From Gammaproteobacteria bacterium (lineage in GTDB: Bacteria; Pseudomonadota; Gammaproteobacteria; Thiotrichales; Thiotrichaceae): 41,325 nt of DNA. The translations under genes and the position numbers were made by a program. Below the pieces are notes generated by a model that saw only the letters and a list, made by a program, of their open reading frames with translations, searched no databases and was not told where the DNA came from. Shown piece by piece: positions 16,834 to 25,858 of this stretch. Position 1 is the first letter of the stretch. Each line of letters begins with the position of its first letter. The DNA lies in assembly GCA_018822845.1 (NCBI GenBank), contig JAHJJD010000040.1, forward strand, positions 1 to 41,325. The letters run 5' to 3'.

Positions 16834-17460
16834 ATGTCTAAGATAGCAGGGATTTTCATCCTGGGGGTGTTGGCAGGTTGGTTAATTGAGTGGATATTCG
16901 TCCGACTGTTTGTGCCCAATCCAAAGAAAAAAGTTGAAGCAGCCCTACAGACTGCCCGCAAAGAAAATGAAGTATTGCAAAAACAGGTTCGCGAATTGCA
17001 GGCTTCGACTGCGGCCCCACAGGTGGCAGTGGCAGCCAAACCGGTAAAGCCTGAAGTAGTCGCTGAAACTGCACCAGTAGAGCCTGTGCCAGCAGTGGTA
17101 GCAACTGTGGCTGAAGTGGCTGAAGTGGCTGAATCCGCTCCGGCAGAACCTGAAATTCAAGCCGAGCCGACAGTTGAATCAGTTGAACCCACCCCATCCG
17201 CAGCTGTTGAAAATGGCGCAGATGATCTGACCAAACTGAGTGGAATAGGGCCGAAACTGGCGGAAGCCATGAAAGCGGCTGGCATTAATCGTTTTGGTCA
17301 GGTTGCCAGCATGGGTGCTGATGAAGTGGGTGAGCGTCTGGCCACCAGCGGCATCCGTTATAGCAAGACCGTTGCGGAAAGCTGGGCTGCCCAGGCAAAG
17401 CTGGCAGAGACAGGCGACTGGGGTGGTTTGAAGCGTTTGCAGGCTTCCCTGAAAGCCTGA
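16834..17460 (+). CDS. Membrane-anchored helix-hairpin-helix protein
   Basis: This 208-residue protein has one N-terminal membrane segment (about residues 5-24, GIFILGVLAGWLIEWIFVRL). A charged coiled-coil stretch follows (KKVEAALQTARKENEVLQKQ), then a low-complexity Ala/Val/Pro/Glu linker (about 60-130) and a C-terminal helix-hairpin-helix domain (DDLTKLSGIGPKLAEAMKAAGI, about 134-165). The last domain resembles the HhH tails found on ribosomal protein L21-type fusions and assorted envelope proteins. GGAG at about 16825 supports the ATG at 16834 over 16822. The exact role is unknown; the design suggests a tether placing a nucleic-acid- or protein-binding module at the inner membrane. Confidence 0.75.
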   Translation: MSKIAGIFILGVLAGWLIEWIFVRLFVPNPKKKVEAALQTARKENEVLQKQVRELQASTAAPQVAVAAKPVKPEVVAETAPVEPVPAVVATVAEVAEVAESAPAEPEIQAEPTVESVEPTPSAAVENGADDLTKLSGIGPKLAEAMKAAGINRFGQVASMGADEVGERLATSGIRYSKTVAESWAAQAKLAETGDWGGLKRLQASLKA

Positions 17461-17484
17461 TGTCCGGAAATCAATAAACCAAGC

Positions 17485-17510
17485 AAAAGCGCCCGCTTTA
17501 GCGGGCACTT
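17485..17510 (-). terminator. Intrinsic terminator of fis (possibly bidirectional)
   Basis: Read leftward, AAGTGCCCGC, loop TAAA, then GCGGGCGCTT form a 10-bp stem with one G-U pair, ending in TTTT that overlaps the stem base. It lies 34 bases after the fis stop and 25 bases after the convergent helix-hairpin-helix gene, so it may serve both. Confidence 0.65.
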
Positions 17511-17543
17511 ACATTACATACTGGAAACCAGACTGATTCTCTA

Positions 17544-17804
17544 TCAGAGCAGGTTATGGCGCTTCAGCTTGGTGCGCAGGGTGGCACGGTTAATGCCTAG
17601 ACATTGCGCAGCACGGGACTGGTTACCATGAGTGTAGCGCATCATGATTTCCAGCATGGGGCGCTCTACTTCGTCCAGCACGAGACGATAAATATTGGTC
17701 GCGTCGTGATCACCCAGGGTATCCAGGTAATCCTGCAACGTGCGGCTGACGGTTTCTGACAGTGAAGAATCCAGGCCAATTGTACGAGAAGATGTGTTCG
17801 TCAT
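17544..17804 (-). CDS. fis: DNA-binding protein Fis
   Basis: This 86-residue nucleoid-associated protein bends DNA and regulates stable RNA synthesis and recombination. The C-terminal half carries the Fis helix-turn-helix: LEIMMRYTHGNQSRAAQCLG then INRATLRTKLKRHNLL to the end. I chose the ATG at 17804 because AAGG lies about 10 bases upstream and the length fits Fis (98 residues in E. coli). A longer frame to 17873 has no support. In enterobacteria fis follows dusB; here it is alone, with a long gene-poor region upstream. Confidence 0.94.
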   Translation of the reverse strand: MTNTSSRTIGLDSSLSETVSRTLQDYLDTLGDHDATNIYRLVLDEVERPMLEIMMRYTHGNQSRAAQCLGINRATLRTKLKRHNLL

Positions 17805-18405
17805 GTTTATGCAACCTTTATTAGTGTATTTTGTCAGCTCGATCATACCTGAGAAAAGATGAACGGTAGCCAACTATTATTCAGGATATTTATGCCGAAT
17901 ATCCATTTTCGGGAACATTCAGACATTTATATATCCGCTTCATAAAAATAATGAATAGCCCTGATGTGCTCCATTGCAACCTGCTGTCAGATGTAGACCT
18001 CCTGCATTTCCTGTAAGTTCCGATGTTTTCGGGAACTTGCCAAGCATGCGGAACATCTGCAACTGACTTCAGGGTGCGCGCCCGGCCATCAGGCCATCGG
18101 TTTGCGTATACTCAATGGTGAACGCCTGCAAAATACCCGCACCAGCAACCCGTTGCCCGGCTGGAAATAGCATTTGGCTAGAACCAGTCATCAAGGGAAC
18201 CCGTCCGCGATTTTTGCTTTACCAACAGCCCATGTTTGCCATTGAACATGAGTTTGTTATTAACATCCATAAACGCACACCTTGGATAAAAGAGTACCAT
18301 TAGGAGAACGAAAAACTATCATTTTTGGATAAGCGGAGCAAAAAACATGCGCGAGTGGGTGATTAGTACCCGACAAACGGTCATTTTCCATAAGGCAAAC
18401 GTTTT
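17805..18405. other. Gene-poor 600-bp region upstream of fis, with inverted repeats
   Basis: No convincing gene is present. Two structures stand out: GGATATT (17884-17890) with AATATCC (17898-17904), a 7-bp dyad with a 7-base spacer about 80 bases upstream of fis; and AAGTTCC (18015-18021) with GGAACTT (18032-18038), a 7-bp hairpin. The string TTTTCGGGAAC occurs twice, at 17906-17916 and 18026-18036. A 62-codon rightward frame at 18115-18303 lacks a ribosome-binding site and a recognisable product. The region probably contains fis regulatory sites. Confidence 0.4.
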
Positions 18406-18918
18406 TCACCAATAACTCCCTTGTTTATTTTGTTTGAAAAATAGCCACATCAAATAAAGACCAAACAATATTATAACGGGAAAAGTCAGTTGCGGAAGAC
18501 CCAGGCCAAATAGCGAAAAACTAACCTCGGTACACTCGGCCCCACTGCGGAATAAAGTTTCGGTCCATTGCCCCTGGGGCAGGAACTCGATGAAACGGTC
18601 CAGCGTGATTTCCAGCCCTGGGCCGCAGGAAGCAGCTTCATCTTTCGGCAGGCTCAGCAGCCATACGTGGCGCACGGCAACGCCGATGCTGCCTGCCGCA
18701 CCCAGCACCAGCAACAGGCCGTAAATCCTGTCGATAATGCCTTGCGGGTTATGCAGAAAGGCCAGCAGGCCAATCAGGCCGATAAACATGATGGCAATGC
18801 GCTGGAAGATGCATAGCGGGCAGGGTTCCAACCCAACCACCAACTGGAAAAACAGGGCCATGCCCAGCATTGCCAGACAAAACAGGAAAACAAACAGGTA
18901 GTGCGGGCGTTTGTTCAT
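18406..18918 (-). CDS. dsbB: Disulfide bond formation protein B
   Basis: This 170-residue inner-membrane protein has four transmembrane segments and reoxidises DsbA using ubiquinone. The essential cysteine pairs are present: C33-P-L-C36 in the first periplasmic loop and C98/C129 in the second. The ATG at 18918 has GGAG at a good distance; upstream in-frame ATGs would lengthen the cytoplasmic tail without support. No dsbA gene is adjacent. The next gene upstream on the same strand is the Kef-type antiporter, 67 bases away. Confidence 0.95.
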   Translation of the reverse strand: MNKRPHYLFVFLFCLAMLGMALFFQLVVGLEPCPLCIFQRIAIMFIGLIGLLAFLHNPQGIIDRIYGLLLVLGAAGSIGVAVRHVWLLSLPKDEAASCGPGLEITLDRFIEFLPQGQWTETLFRSGAECTEVSFSLFGLGLPQLTFPVIILFGLYLMWLFFKQNKQGSYW

Positions 18919-18985
18919 GATCAATTTCTCCATTTGATTATTTTTCATGCGCTAATTATATGCCAGATCGGCAGAAAAGCTGCGC

Positions 18986-21013
18986 TCATGCAGCATTTTC
19001 CTGGACAGCTTCGGGCTTGCTTTTGGCACTCTTGCTGCCGTTACGCAACAGGTTTCCGGCAGTGCGGAAATGATCGGCCTGACCTTCCAGAACCAGGGTG
19101 TCACCTGCCTGTAAACGCATGTCGGGATCCGGCTGGTCACCACGAATATCACCCCGTCGCAGGGTTTTGATGCTCACGCCCAGGCGTTGCAGGTTCAGTT
19201 CGGAAATCGCCTTGTCGCAAGCATAATCACCGCTTTGCAGGGTGAGGGTGTGGAGGAAGCTTTCCCCGCGATCCTGAATCGTTTTGGCCTTGTCGCCATG
19301 GTGGTAACTGCGCAGGAACCGGTAGTTATCCTGCCGGATGCTGGCGGTGATTTCCAGCAACTCATCGGGCTTGGAACCAAGCTGTTGCAGCATGCGTTCC
19401 GCGACCATCACGGTGGCTTCCATCGGTTCATGCAAAACAGTGGCGGAAAGGGCTTCCAGTGCCGGGGTCTGGCGGTCATCGCGGGTGCGCACCAGGATCG
19501 GGATGTCGGCTTTTTCCTTGCGGGCAGCTTCAGTGATGTGTTTGGCGACCTCAATGTCAATGACGGTAATGATTACCATGCGGGCGCGGTACAGACCGGC
19601 AGCAATCAGGATTTCCGGGCGGGTCGCATCGGCAAACCATACCGGGTCGCCTGCGTCACTGGTTTCCTTTACGATCAGGGGGTCGAGGTCTAGCGCGATG
19701 AACGGAATCCCCTGCGAATCCAGCAGCCGGGCCAGACCTTGCCCCATGCGCCGGTAGCCGCAAATGATGACGTGATTTTCCACATCCCTGACTTCCAGGC
19801 TGAAGTCGTGGGCATCCTTGTAGCGTTGGCGCAGGTAGCTGTCAGCCAGCAGTTTCCGCGTCAGGGTGTCATTGTGGCGGATGATGACCGGGGAAAGTGC
19901 CATGCTGATGATGATGGCTGCCAGTACGGTCTGCGATTCATTGGCAGTCAGCATGCCATTGCTCAAGGCCAGTGCCAGCAGGGCAAAGCCGAATTCGCCG
20001 CCTTGCGCCAGTACCATGCCGGTACGCAGGGCAGTGCCGTTATCGGCGGAACAGGCGCGCGCCAGTATTGCCACCAGCAGGGTCTTGCCGACCGTCAAGC
20101 CCAGCACCAGCAGCAGGATCGGTTGCCACAATTCCGGCAGCACCGCTACATTGAGTTTGGCTCCCACCGTGATGAAGAAAATACCCATCAGGATGTCACG
20201 GAACGGGCGGATTTCAGTTTCGATCTGGTGCTTGTATTCGGTTTCGCTCAGCAACATGCCAGCCAGGAATGCGCCCAGCGCCAGCGACAGGCCGAGGGAA
20301 GCCGTTACCCACGCAGCGGTCAGAGCCACCAGCAATATGGTGATATTGAACAGTTCGGTTGATTGCGCGCGGGAAATGTAGTGGAACAACGGGCGCAAGG
20401 TGTAATGCCCGATTACCAGCATGAGGACAAACAGCGCCCCGGCAGCCCCGACATTCAGCAGGATTTCCAGGACGGTTTTGCTTGCGGCATTTTCGCCGGA
20501 CAGGACTGGAATCATCACCAGGAATGGTACTACCGCAATGTCCTGAAACAGCAGGATGCCCAGCGCCAGTTGCCCGTGGCGGGCGCGCATTTCCGCCTGG
20601 TCGGTCAGTTGTTTGACCACGATGGCGGTTGACGACATGGCCATTGCTCCGGCAGCGATCAGCGCCCCTTTCCACGCCATGCCGAAGAAAACCAACACGC
20701 CCAGCCCGCCCAGGGTTGAGAGGATAACCTGCATCCCCCCCAGGCCGAGGATGGTGCGGCGCATCGCCATGAATTGCTGGACAGAAAATTCCAGGCCAAT
20801 CGCAAACAGCAGGAATACGACACCCACCTCGCCCATGAAGGCGAAGTCTTCATTTTCCTTTACCCATTCAAGTGCGTATGGGCCGGTCAGTGCGCCCACC
20901 AGCAGATAGCCGAGAATGGGTGGCAGATTGAATTTCCGGAAAGCAGCAACAGCCCCAACCGACAGCACCAGCAGCAGCAGGATGCCGTGTAATATTTCAA
21001 TGGTATGTTCCAC
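18986..21013 (-). CDS. CPA2 cation/proton antiporter, Kef-type
   Basis: The 675-residue protein has a 12-13 segment CPA2 membrane domain (about residues 1-385), an RCK_N/TrkA-N domain beginning NHVIICGYRRMGQGLARLL, and a C-terminal TrkA-C domain (about 575-660, LQRLGVSIKTLRRGDIRGDQ). This is the KefB/KefC architecture of potassium efflux systems. The nucleotide-binding motif reads GYRRMG rather than the usual GYGRVG, so NAD or glutathione control may differ. No KefF/KefG ancillary oxidoreductase gene is adjacent. The start is GTG at 21013 with AGGGG upstream. Confidence 0.9.
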   Translation of the reverse strand: MEHTIEILHGILLLLVLSVGAVAAFRKFNLPPILGYLLVGALTGPYALEWVKENEDFAFMGEVGVVFLLFAIGLEFSVQQFMAMRRTILGLGGMQVILSTLGGLGVLVFFGMAWKGALIAAGAMAMSSTAIVVKQLTDQAEMRARHGQLALGILLFQDIAVVPFLVMIPVLSGENAASKTVLEILLNVGAAGALFVLMLVIGHYTLRPLFHYISRAQSTELFNITILLVALTAAWVTASLGLSLALGAFLAGMLLSETEYKHQIETEIRPFRDILMGIFFITVGAKLNVAVLPELWQPILLLVLGLTVGKTLLVAILARACSADNGTALRTGMVLAQGGEFGFALLALALSNGMLTANESQTVLAAIIISMALSPVIIRHNDTLTRKLLADSYLRQRYKDAHDFSLEVRDVENHVIICGYRRMGQGLARLLDSQGIPFIALDLDPLIVKETSDAGDPVWFADATRPEILIAAGLYRARMVIITVIDIEVAKHITEAARKEKADIPILVRTRDDRQTPALEALSATVLHEPMEATVMVAERMLQQLGSKPDELLEITASIRQDNYRFLRSYHHGDKAKTIQDRGESFLHTLTLQSGDYACDKAISELNLQRLGVSIKTLRRGDIRGDQPDPDMRLQAGDTLVLEGQADHFRTAGNLLRNGSKSAKSKPEAVQENAA

Positions 21014-21113
21014 ATGAGCCCCTTTGCACAAGCAGAGGTTTTTTTACTATCGTTAACACAGCTATTATGCTGGAAATTTGCGGTAATGTGCCCCAATTGT
21101 TTGTATTTTGCTC

Positions 21114-21551
21114 ATGAAGAAACGTTCTGTCTGGTTAAGCGTTGTTTTGTACCTGTGGGTCGGGCCGGTATCACTCCTGTGCCTGCCACTGGCGTTGCTG
21201 GCCAAATGGACGGGCGGTGGCTACTGCGTCCATTCCGGCGTGCTGGAAATATGGGGGGGAAGGGTGGGCGCATGGCTGGATAACGGTTTGCCGTTTCTCG
21301 GTGCTGTTAATGCTTTCGCCATGGGGCATGTGGTGGTGGGCGTTTCACCTGAACATCTGGACAGCAGCCGGGTGCATGAACGTACCCATGTTGCGCAGTT
21401 TGAGCGTTGGGGATTTTTCTTTCCGCTGGTTTATCTGCTGGCCGGTTTGTGGGTCAGGCAGCAGGGCAAACACATGTATTGGGATAATCCCTATGAAGTT
21501 GAGGCGCGGGAGGCAGCGCAGGTGGCCATTAGCCGGATTCCGCCCGGATAA
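21114..21551 (+). CDS. Small membrane protein with HExxH metallopeptidase-like motif
   Basis: The 145-residue protein has a hydrophobic N-terminal segment (about 5-30) and a second one around 101-114. Between them is HERTH at residues 88-92, the HExxH zinc signature, followed by [11 protein letters not shown] at about 125-135, which could provide a further ligand. The region [21 protein letters not shown] resembles the 'HExTHVxQxERWG' pattern seen in uncharacterised bacterial proteins. It may be a membrane-associated metallopeptidase or a degenerate relative. Start at ATG 21114; no strong ribosome-binding site. The 3' end overlaps the convergent potA-like gene by 23 bases. Confidence 0.7.
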   Translation: MKKRSVWLSVVLYLWVGPVSLLCLPLALLAKWTGGGYCVHSGVLEIWGGRVGAWLDNGLPFLGAVNAFAMGHVVVGVSPEHLDSSRVHERTHVAQFERWGFFFPLVYLLAGLWVRQQGKHMYWDNPYEVEAREAAQVAISRIPPG

Positions 21552-22629
21552 CGTGTTCCCACCCCGCAACCCAGTCCACGCCAACCTGCTGGTCAATGCT
21601 GTAGTCGAAATCGGGGTCATCTTCGTCAAAGAATTCATGCGCCGTAACGGTTTGGCCGTTTTCGAGCTGGATATGGGAATTAAGCGTCTGGCCGGTATAG
21701 TTGCGTTCCAGCACCTTGCCGGGGAAACCTTGCCGTTCACGGTTGTCAGCGCGGCAGTCGATGCGCAGGTCTTCCGGGCGCAGGATGACGTTGACCCGTT
21801 CACCCGGTTCGAAACGCTGGTCAGTGCGGATTTCCTTTTCAATGCCCAGAATCTGCGCCATATAGTGATATTCGCTGGTTTCCCGCAGAATTTCGGCAGC
21901 AAACACATTGCTTTCACCGATGAAACGGGCAACAAACATATTGCAAGGGGATTCGTAAATTTCACGCGGCGTGCCGACCTGCTGAGCCTGTCCGTTATGC
22001 ATGACCAGCACGCGGTCGGACATGGAAAGTGCTTCTTCCTGATCGTGGGTGACGTAAATGAAGGTGATGCCCAGTTTGCGCTGCAACTGCTTGAGTTCGA
22101 TCTGCATTTGCTGGCGCAGCTTGTAATCCAGCGCACTGAGGGATTCGTCCAGCAGCAACACCCTGGGGCGGTTGACCATGGCGCGCGCAATCGCGACCCG
22201 CTGTTTCTGCCCACCGGAAAGCTGGTGCGGCTTGCGGCTGGCGAAATCGGTAAGTTGTACGGTAGCCAGCGCTTCCGCCACCCGTTCGGCCTGTTCCTGC
22301 TTGCTTACACCCGCCATTTTCAGCCCGAACGCCACGTTGTCGAATACGCTCATGTGCGGAAACAGTGCATAACTCTGGAAAACGGTGTTCACCGGGCGCT
22401 TTTCCGCCGGAATCTGGCTGATGTCCCGCTCGTTGAGCAGGATTTTCCCCTCATCCGGCTGCTCGAAACCGGCAATCAGGCGCAGGACAGTGGTTTTGCC
22501 GCAGCCGGATGGCCCCAGCAGGGTAAAGAACTCGCCATCAAGGATGGTCAGGTCAAAGCCTGTGAGTACTTCCTGCGCATCAAAGCGTTTGGTAATGCCG
22601 GAAAGGGTGAGGATAGGTGTTTTAGTCAC
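21529..22629 (-). CDS. potA: PotA-like ABC transporter ATP-binding protein (orphan)
   Basis: The 366-residue protein has a complete ABC ATPase: Walker [11 protein letters not shown]-loop [11 protein letters not shown], signature LSGGQKQR and Walker [16 protein letters not shown], with a C-terminal TOBE domain. [20 protein letters not shown] and [18 protein letters not shown] are close to spermidine/putrescine PotA (378 residues in E. coli). Walker B ends in DES rather than DEP, as in many PotA proteins. The start is GTG at 22629, overlapping the upstream gene's stop by four bases (GTGA). No potB, potC or potD genes are nearby, so its membrane partners must be encoded elsewhere. Confidence 0.88.
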   Translation of the reverse strand: MTKTPILTLSGITKRFDAQEVLTGFDLTILDGEFFTLLGPSGCGKTTVLRLIAGFEQPDEGKILLNERDISQIPAEKRPVNTVFQSYALFPHMSVFDNVAFGLKMAGVSKQEQAERVAEALATVQLTDFASRKPHQLSGGQKQRVAIARAMVNRPRVLLLDESLSALDYKLRQQMQIELKQLQRKLGITFIYVTHDQEEALSMSDRVLVMHNGQAQQVGTPREIYESPCNMFVARFIGESNVFAAEILRETSEYHYMAQILGIEKEIRTDQRFEPGERVNVILRPEDLRIDCRADNRERQGFPGKVLERNYTGQTLNSHIQLENGQTVTAHEFFDEDDPDFDYSIDQQVGVDWVAGWEHVIRAESG

Positions 22630-23360
22630 AGTGTCAGCATCCAGAACAAGGTGAAAAACAGCGGTTGATGCAGCATGTAAACCAGCAGGCTGTGCCGCCC
22701 TAGCCACAACAGCGGTTTTGCCCATAGCTGTTGTTGCAGGGGGTAGCGGAAAACAGGTATCCGCCTGATGTGCTGCCCGATAAAAACGCCGATTAGCATA
22801 ACCCCAAACCACGGCAGCAGGGGAGCATAATCTTCGGTAGTCGGCGAGTGGGTCATGAGGCCGACCCATTGCAGCCAGGGGTGGTCAAACAAGGGGTGTG
22901 AAAACAGCGCCCACAAGGCAAAGGCAGCAATGCTGGTCAGCAAGGCAGGAACGCCCGCCCGCACAAATGGCAAGGCCAGCAGGCTTGCTACCAGAATGAG
23001 ATGCAGGATGCCGAAGAAAATCCAGTTTTGCGGGAAAATGGCGTAGCTGGCGGCGCTAATCAGTAGTGCGCAGGCCAGCAGGATGCCTTCGCGGCGCAGG
23101 AAAGACCGCCAGCGAATGCCGTTGCTACAGGCCAGCGCCAGACTCGCACCAGCAACACCCACAAACAGGCTGACAATCAGCACCCGCCAGTTCAATAAAA
23201 ACGGGTCGTGTTGAAAATCAAGGAAGACATATCCAAACAGGTTCAGGTCGAAACTGAAATGGAATGCCATCATCATGACCACTGCCAACCCGCGCAGCGC
23301 ATCCAGCAGGTCGTAACGGACATTGTTGGTGGAATTGCCTGGTGCAGGCTCTATAGGCAT
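22626..23360 (-). CDS. HGSNAT/DUF1624-family membrane protein
   Basis: This is a 244-residue polytopic membrane protein with about seven hydrophobic segments. The N-terminal block [20 protein letters not shown] is typical of the heparan-alpha-glucosaminide N-acetyltransferase catalytic family (DUF1624), and the end [15 protein letters not shown] is the conserved C-terminal block. Eukaryotic relatives move acetyl groups across membranes; bacterial roles are undefined. The start is uncertain: ATG 23360 lies 33 bases after the tRNA-Arg 3' end. Its stop overlaps the start of the PotA-like gene, implying translational coupling. Confidence 0.8.
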   Translation of the reverse strand: MPIEPAPGNSTNNVRYDLLDALRGLAVVMMMAFHFSFDLNLFGYVFLDFQHDPFLLNWRVLIVSLFVGVAGASLALACSNGIRWRSFLRREGILLACALLISAASYAIFPQNWIFFGILHLILVASLLALPFVRAGVPALLTSIAAFALWALFSHPLFDHPWLQWVGLMTHSPTTEDYAPLLPWFGVMLIGVFIGQHIRRIPVFRYPLQQQLWAKPLLWLGRHSLLVYMLHQPLFFTLFWMLTL

Positions 23361-23393
23361 GGGCAAAACAGCTTGGGTGATGACCAGAAGATT

Positions 23394-23465
23394 CAGCCCC
23401 AACAGGAATCGAACCTGTAGCTGCCCCTTAGGAGGGGGCCGTTTTATCCATTAAACTATGGGGCC
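23394..23465 (-). tRNA. tRNA-Arg(CCT)
   Basis: The sequence folds into a complete cloverleaf when read leftward. The acceptor stem is GGCCCCA paired with TGGGGCT, ending in a G-U pair, with discriminator G. The anticodon stem GCCCC/GGGGC closes a seven-base loop CTCCTAA, giving anticodon CCT for AGG (arginine). The T arm is ACAGG-TTCGATT-CCTGT. CCA is not encoded (AAT follows). A TAGAAT hexamer at 23484-23489 (leftward) could be the -10. The gene lies between the mechanosensitive channel gene and the DUF1624 gene, both leftward. Confidence 0.95.
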
Positions 23466-23486
23466 ACTGAAGTGCGAGTGCGTATT

Positions 23487-25850
23487 CTAGCCTAATTCAT
23501 CCGGTTTGACAGGTGTCTGTGCAGGTTTTACAGGATGAACGGGATCTTCCTTGACCAAATGCACGGTACGCTGCGGGAATGGCACCTCAATACCCTGTTG
23601 GCGGAAAGCCTTGTCGATGGCCAGATTGAGGTCACTGGTGACACCCAGTTTTGATTCCACATCGCGGATGAAGCAGCGTAACTCGAAATTCAGCGCATTG
23701 TCGCCAAACCCCCGGAAGAACACGTTTATCTTCATGTCACTGCGCTCTTTCAGCACTGCCGGATGGTTGTTGGCAACTTCGCGCAGGATCGACATTACCC
23801 GTTCTGTATCCGACCCGTAAGCGACGCCGATCGGGATGATGATCCTGCCGAAATTGTCGTTCAGCATCATGTTGGTCAGTTGCCCGGAAATGATTTCCGA
23901 GTTCGGCACAATGATGTCGGAACGGTCAAAGGTCTGGATGGTGGTGGAACGGATGCTGATCTCGCGTACATAGCCTTCCGCATTGCCAACCTTGATCCAG
24001 TCACCCCGGCGGATCGGGCGTTCAAACAGCAAAATCAGGCCGGAAACAAAGTTGTTGACGATGTTCTGCAAGCCGAAACCGATCCCGACTGACAGTGCCC
24101 CGGCGATGATGGCCATATTCTCGAAGTGGATGCCTGCCACCGACAGCCCCAGCAGGATTGCCAGCAGAATGCCGAGATAACCGGCAATGGTGGTGCTGGC
24201 CTCGCGTGCGCCCCGGCTAAGGCTGGTGCGGCGCAGCCAGCTTTCCGAGAAATGTTTCTTGAAAACATGGGTGAGGCTCACCAGCAGGGCGATGACCAGC
24301 AGGCCGCTGATAATGCGCAGCGGCTCCAGGGTGAAACCGGCAATTTCGATGCCGTTGGCCAGTTTGTTCAGCATCAGGGTGAAATTCTGTTCCGGCATTC
24401 CCCACAGCCGTAGCAACAGAATCAGCAGCCCGCCACCCACAACCAGGGTATTGGCCAAGCGCAACCAGATCAGGCCGGGAACGAATTGCGCCTGTTTCAG
24501 GCCCAGTTGTGCACGCAGGCGTTGTTGCCAGGCGGCGCGGCCCTCATCCAGCCCGTCGAAAATTTCTGCCGGAATCCGCAGCAGCAACCATGCGCCCAAC
24601 AGCAGGAACAAGGTGCCAAATACGCCAGCAAACAGGAATGTGGCGAAATTGCGGTAGCCCAGCCACAAGCTGGCGACGGCTGTCAGCAGGGTCAGGGCCA
24701 CCACCAGATGCAGGCGCAAGCGCTGGATGAACAGGAAATGGTCTGACATCAGCCAGATCAGGCGGGCCAGGGCAAAACCGATCAGGCTGCCGCAGATCAT
24801 GCGCAACAGCCCTGCCACACTACTGGGGCCGCTGGTCGCGGGGTTGACAGAATCCAGCAGCGGAGAGTGCAGCATCACGCCCAGCATGGTGGTAAACAGC
24901 AGAATCCGCGTCCAGAAATGCAGCTTGCCGACGGTTTTCTGGTCAACTACCGGAATGATGCCCTCTACTTTGCTGGTCGTGCGCAGCAGCGAATGCAGGA
25001 TGCCGTAGCTGAGGCTGAACAATAACAGGGTCAGCATGAACTGCTTGATGGCAGGTGCGCCCGCCGGGGAAAAATGTAACGACAACGCCGCCAATCCGGC
25101 AAACAGCACATAAGGCATGACCCGCAACAGGCTGCGCCAGACTGCCGCCAGTGTCGGGCTGGTTGCGTGGATGGGAGGAGCCTGCTGGCGGTACTGCCGC
25201 CGCTTGCGGACGCTCCAGAATAGCCCCGCCACCAGACCTGCGATTGCGTAAGCCAGTGCCATCAGCAAGCGTCGCCAGTCAACCAGTGGTGTTGTCAAGG
25301 TGTTGATCAGGGCAGTGGTTTCGCTTTTCCAGCGCCCCGGTTCCAGCAGCACACCGTACAGGTTGTCCACAAGGGTGTTGCCGGAAGCGAATAACTGCTG
25401 TTTGAGGATGGACTGGCGAGCCTGACGGGCGTCATCCAGCACGGTAATGGCGCGCAGGCTGATCAGGCGGCATTGTGACAGGGCTTTTTCGGCTTGTTGT
25501 TGGTGGGTTTCCAGTTCCTTGCGTTTGCTTTTGACTTCGGCATCTTCGTCTGGACGAGCTTCGCCAAGGCTATCAATAGCCTGTTTGGTCTGGGCCTGCT
25601 TTTGCTCAAACTGGGTGATACAGGCTTGCGCCCGCTGTTCCAGCGCGGAGGCAGTGGCGGTCAGCTCATCCAGCCGGATGAATGATTCGCCAGCCTGTTG
25701 CAGGCTGGTTTCGGCACTATCGAGCTGTTTGTTGAGCGCATCCAGCACTTCGGTGGAAAAATCTTCCTCCGCAGCGTGCAGTGGCAGTGCCAGTGATAGC
25801 AGCAAAAAAATGCGCCGGAAATGAAGCAGAAAACCCCGCATAACATCCAT
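23487..25850 (-). CDS. Large MscS-family mechanosensitive channel
   Basis: The protein is about 787 residues (ATG 25850; ATG 25841 would give 784). It has a signal peptide (ending LPLHAAEEDF), a periplasmic coiled-coil segment of about 180 residues rich in Gln/Glu/Lys, roughly ten hydrophobic segments, and a C-terminal MscS domain from about residue 560: VGIGFGLQNIVNNFVSGLIL, then FERPIRRGDWIKVGN and the beta domain DIIVPNSEIISGQLTN. This matches the DUF3772/MscK-like group that protects cells from hypo-osmotic shock. The tail is Lys/Pro-rich (VHPVKPAQTPVKPDELG). It starts 8 bases after the P-type ATPase stop, so the two are probably cotranscribed. Confidence 0.9.
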   Translation of the reverse strand: MDVMRGFLLHFRRIFLLLSLALPLHAAEEDFSTEVLDALNKQLDSAETSLQQAGESFIRLDELTATASALEQRAQACITQFEQKQAQTKQAIDSLGEARPDEDAEVKSKRKELETHQQQAEKALSQCRLISLRAITVLDDARQARQSILKQQLFASGNTLVDNLYGVLLEPGRWKSETTALINTLTTPLVDWRRLLMALAYAIAGLVAGLFWSVRKRRQYRQQAPPIHATSPTLAAVWRSLLRVMPYVLFAGLAALSLHFSPAGAPAIKQFMLTLLLFSLSYGILHSLLRTTSKVEGIIPVVDQKTVGKLHFWTRILLFTTMLGVMLHSPLLDSVNPATSGPSSVAGLLRMICGSLIGFALARLIWLMSDHFLFIQRLRLHLVVALTLLTAVASLWLGYRNFATFLFAGVFGTLFLLLGAWLLLRIPAEIFDGLDEGRAAWQQRLRAQLGLKQAQFVPGLIWLRLANTLVVGGGLLILLLRLWGMPEQNFTLMLNKLANGIEIAGFTLEPLRIISGLLVIALLVSLTHVFKKHFSESWLRRTSLSRGAREASTTIAGYLGILLAILLGLSVAGIHFENMAIIAGALSVGIGFGLQNIVNNFVSGLILLFERPIRRGDWIKVGNAEGYVREISIRSTTIQTFDRSDIIVPNSEIISGQLTNMMLNDNFGRIIIPIGVAYGSDTERVMSILREVANNHPAVLKERSDMKINVFFRGFGDNALNFELRCFIRDVESKLGVTSDLNLAIDKAFRQQGIEVPFPQRTVHLVKEDPVHPVKPAQTPVKPDELG

Positions 25851-25858
25851 TTGATAGC

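Noticed and set aside
18115-18303. 62-codon rightward frame upstream of dsbB
   Set aside because: No ribosome-binding site, no signal peptide or recognisable motif, and composition unlike the neighbouring genes. Kept only as part of the gene-poor region.
21142-22668. 508-codon open frame on the rightward strand
   Set aside because: It lies antisense to the PotA-like gene and out of frame with the HExxH gene; its translation lacks family features and reflects codon bias of the real genes.
22629-22869. Upstream extension of the PotA-like protein by 80 residues
   Set aside because: It lies inside the DUF1624 coding sequence in another frame; the GTG at 22629 gives the normal PotA length.
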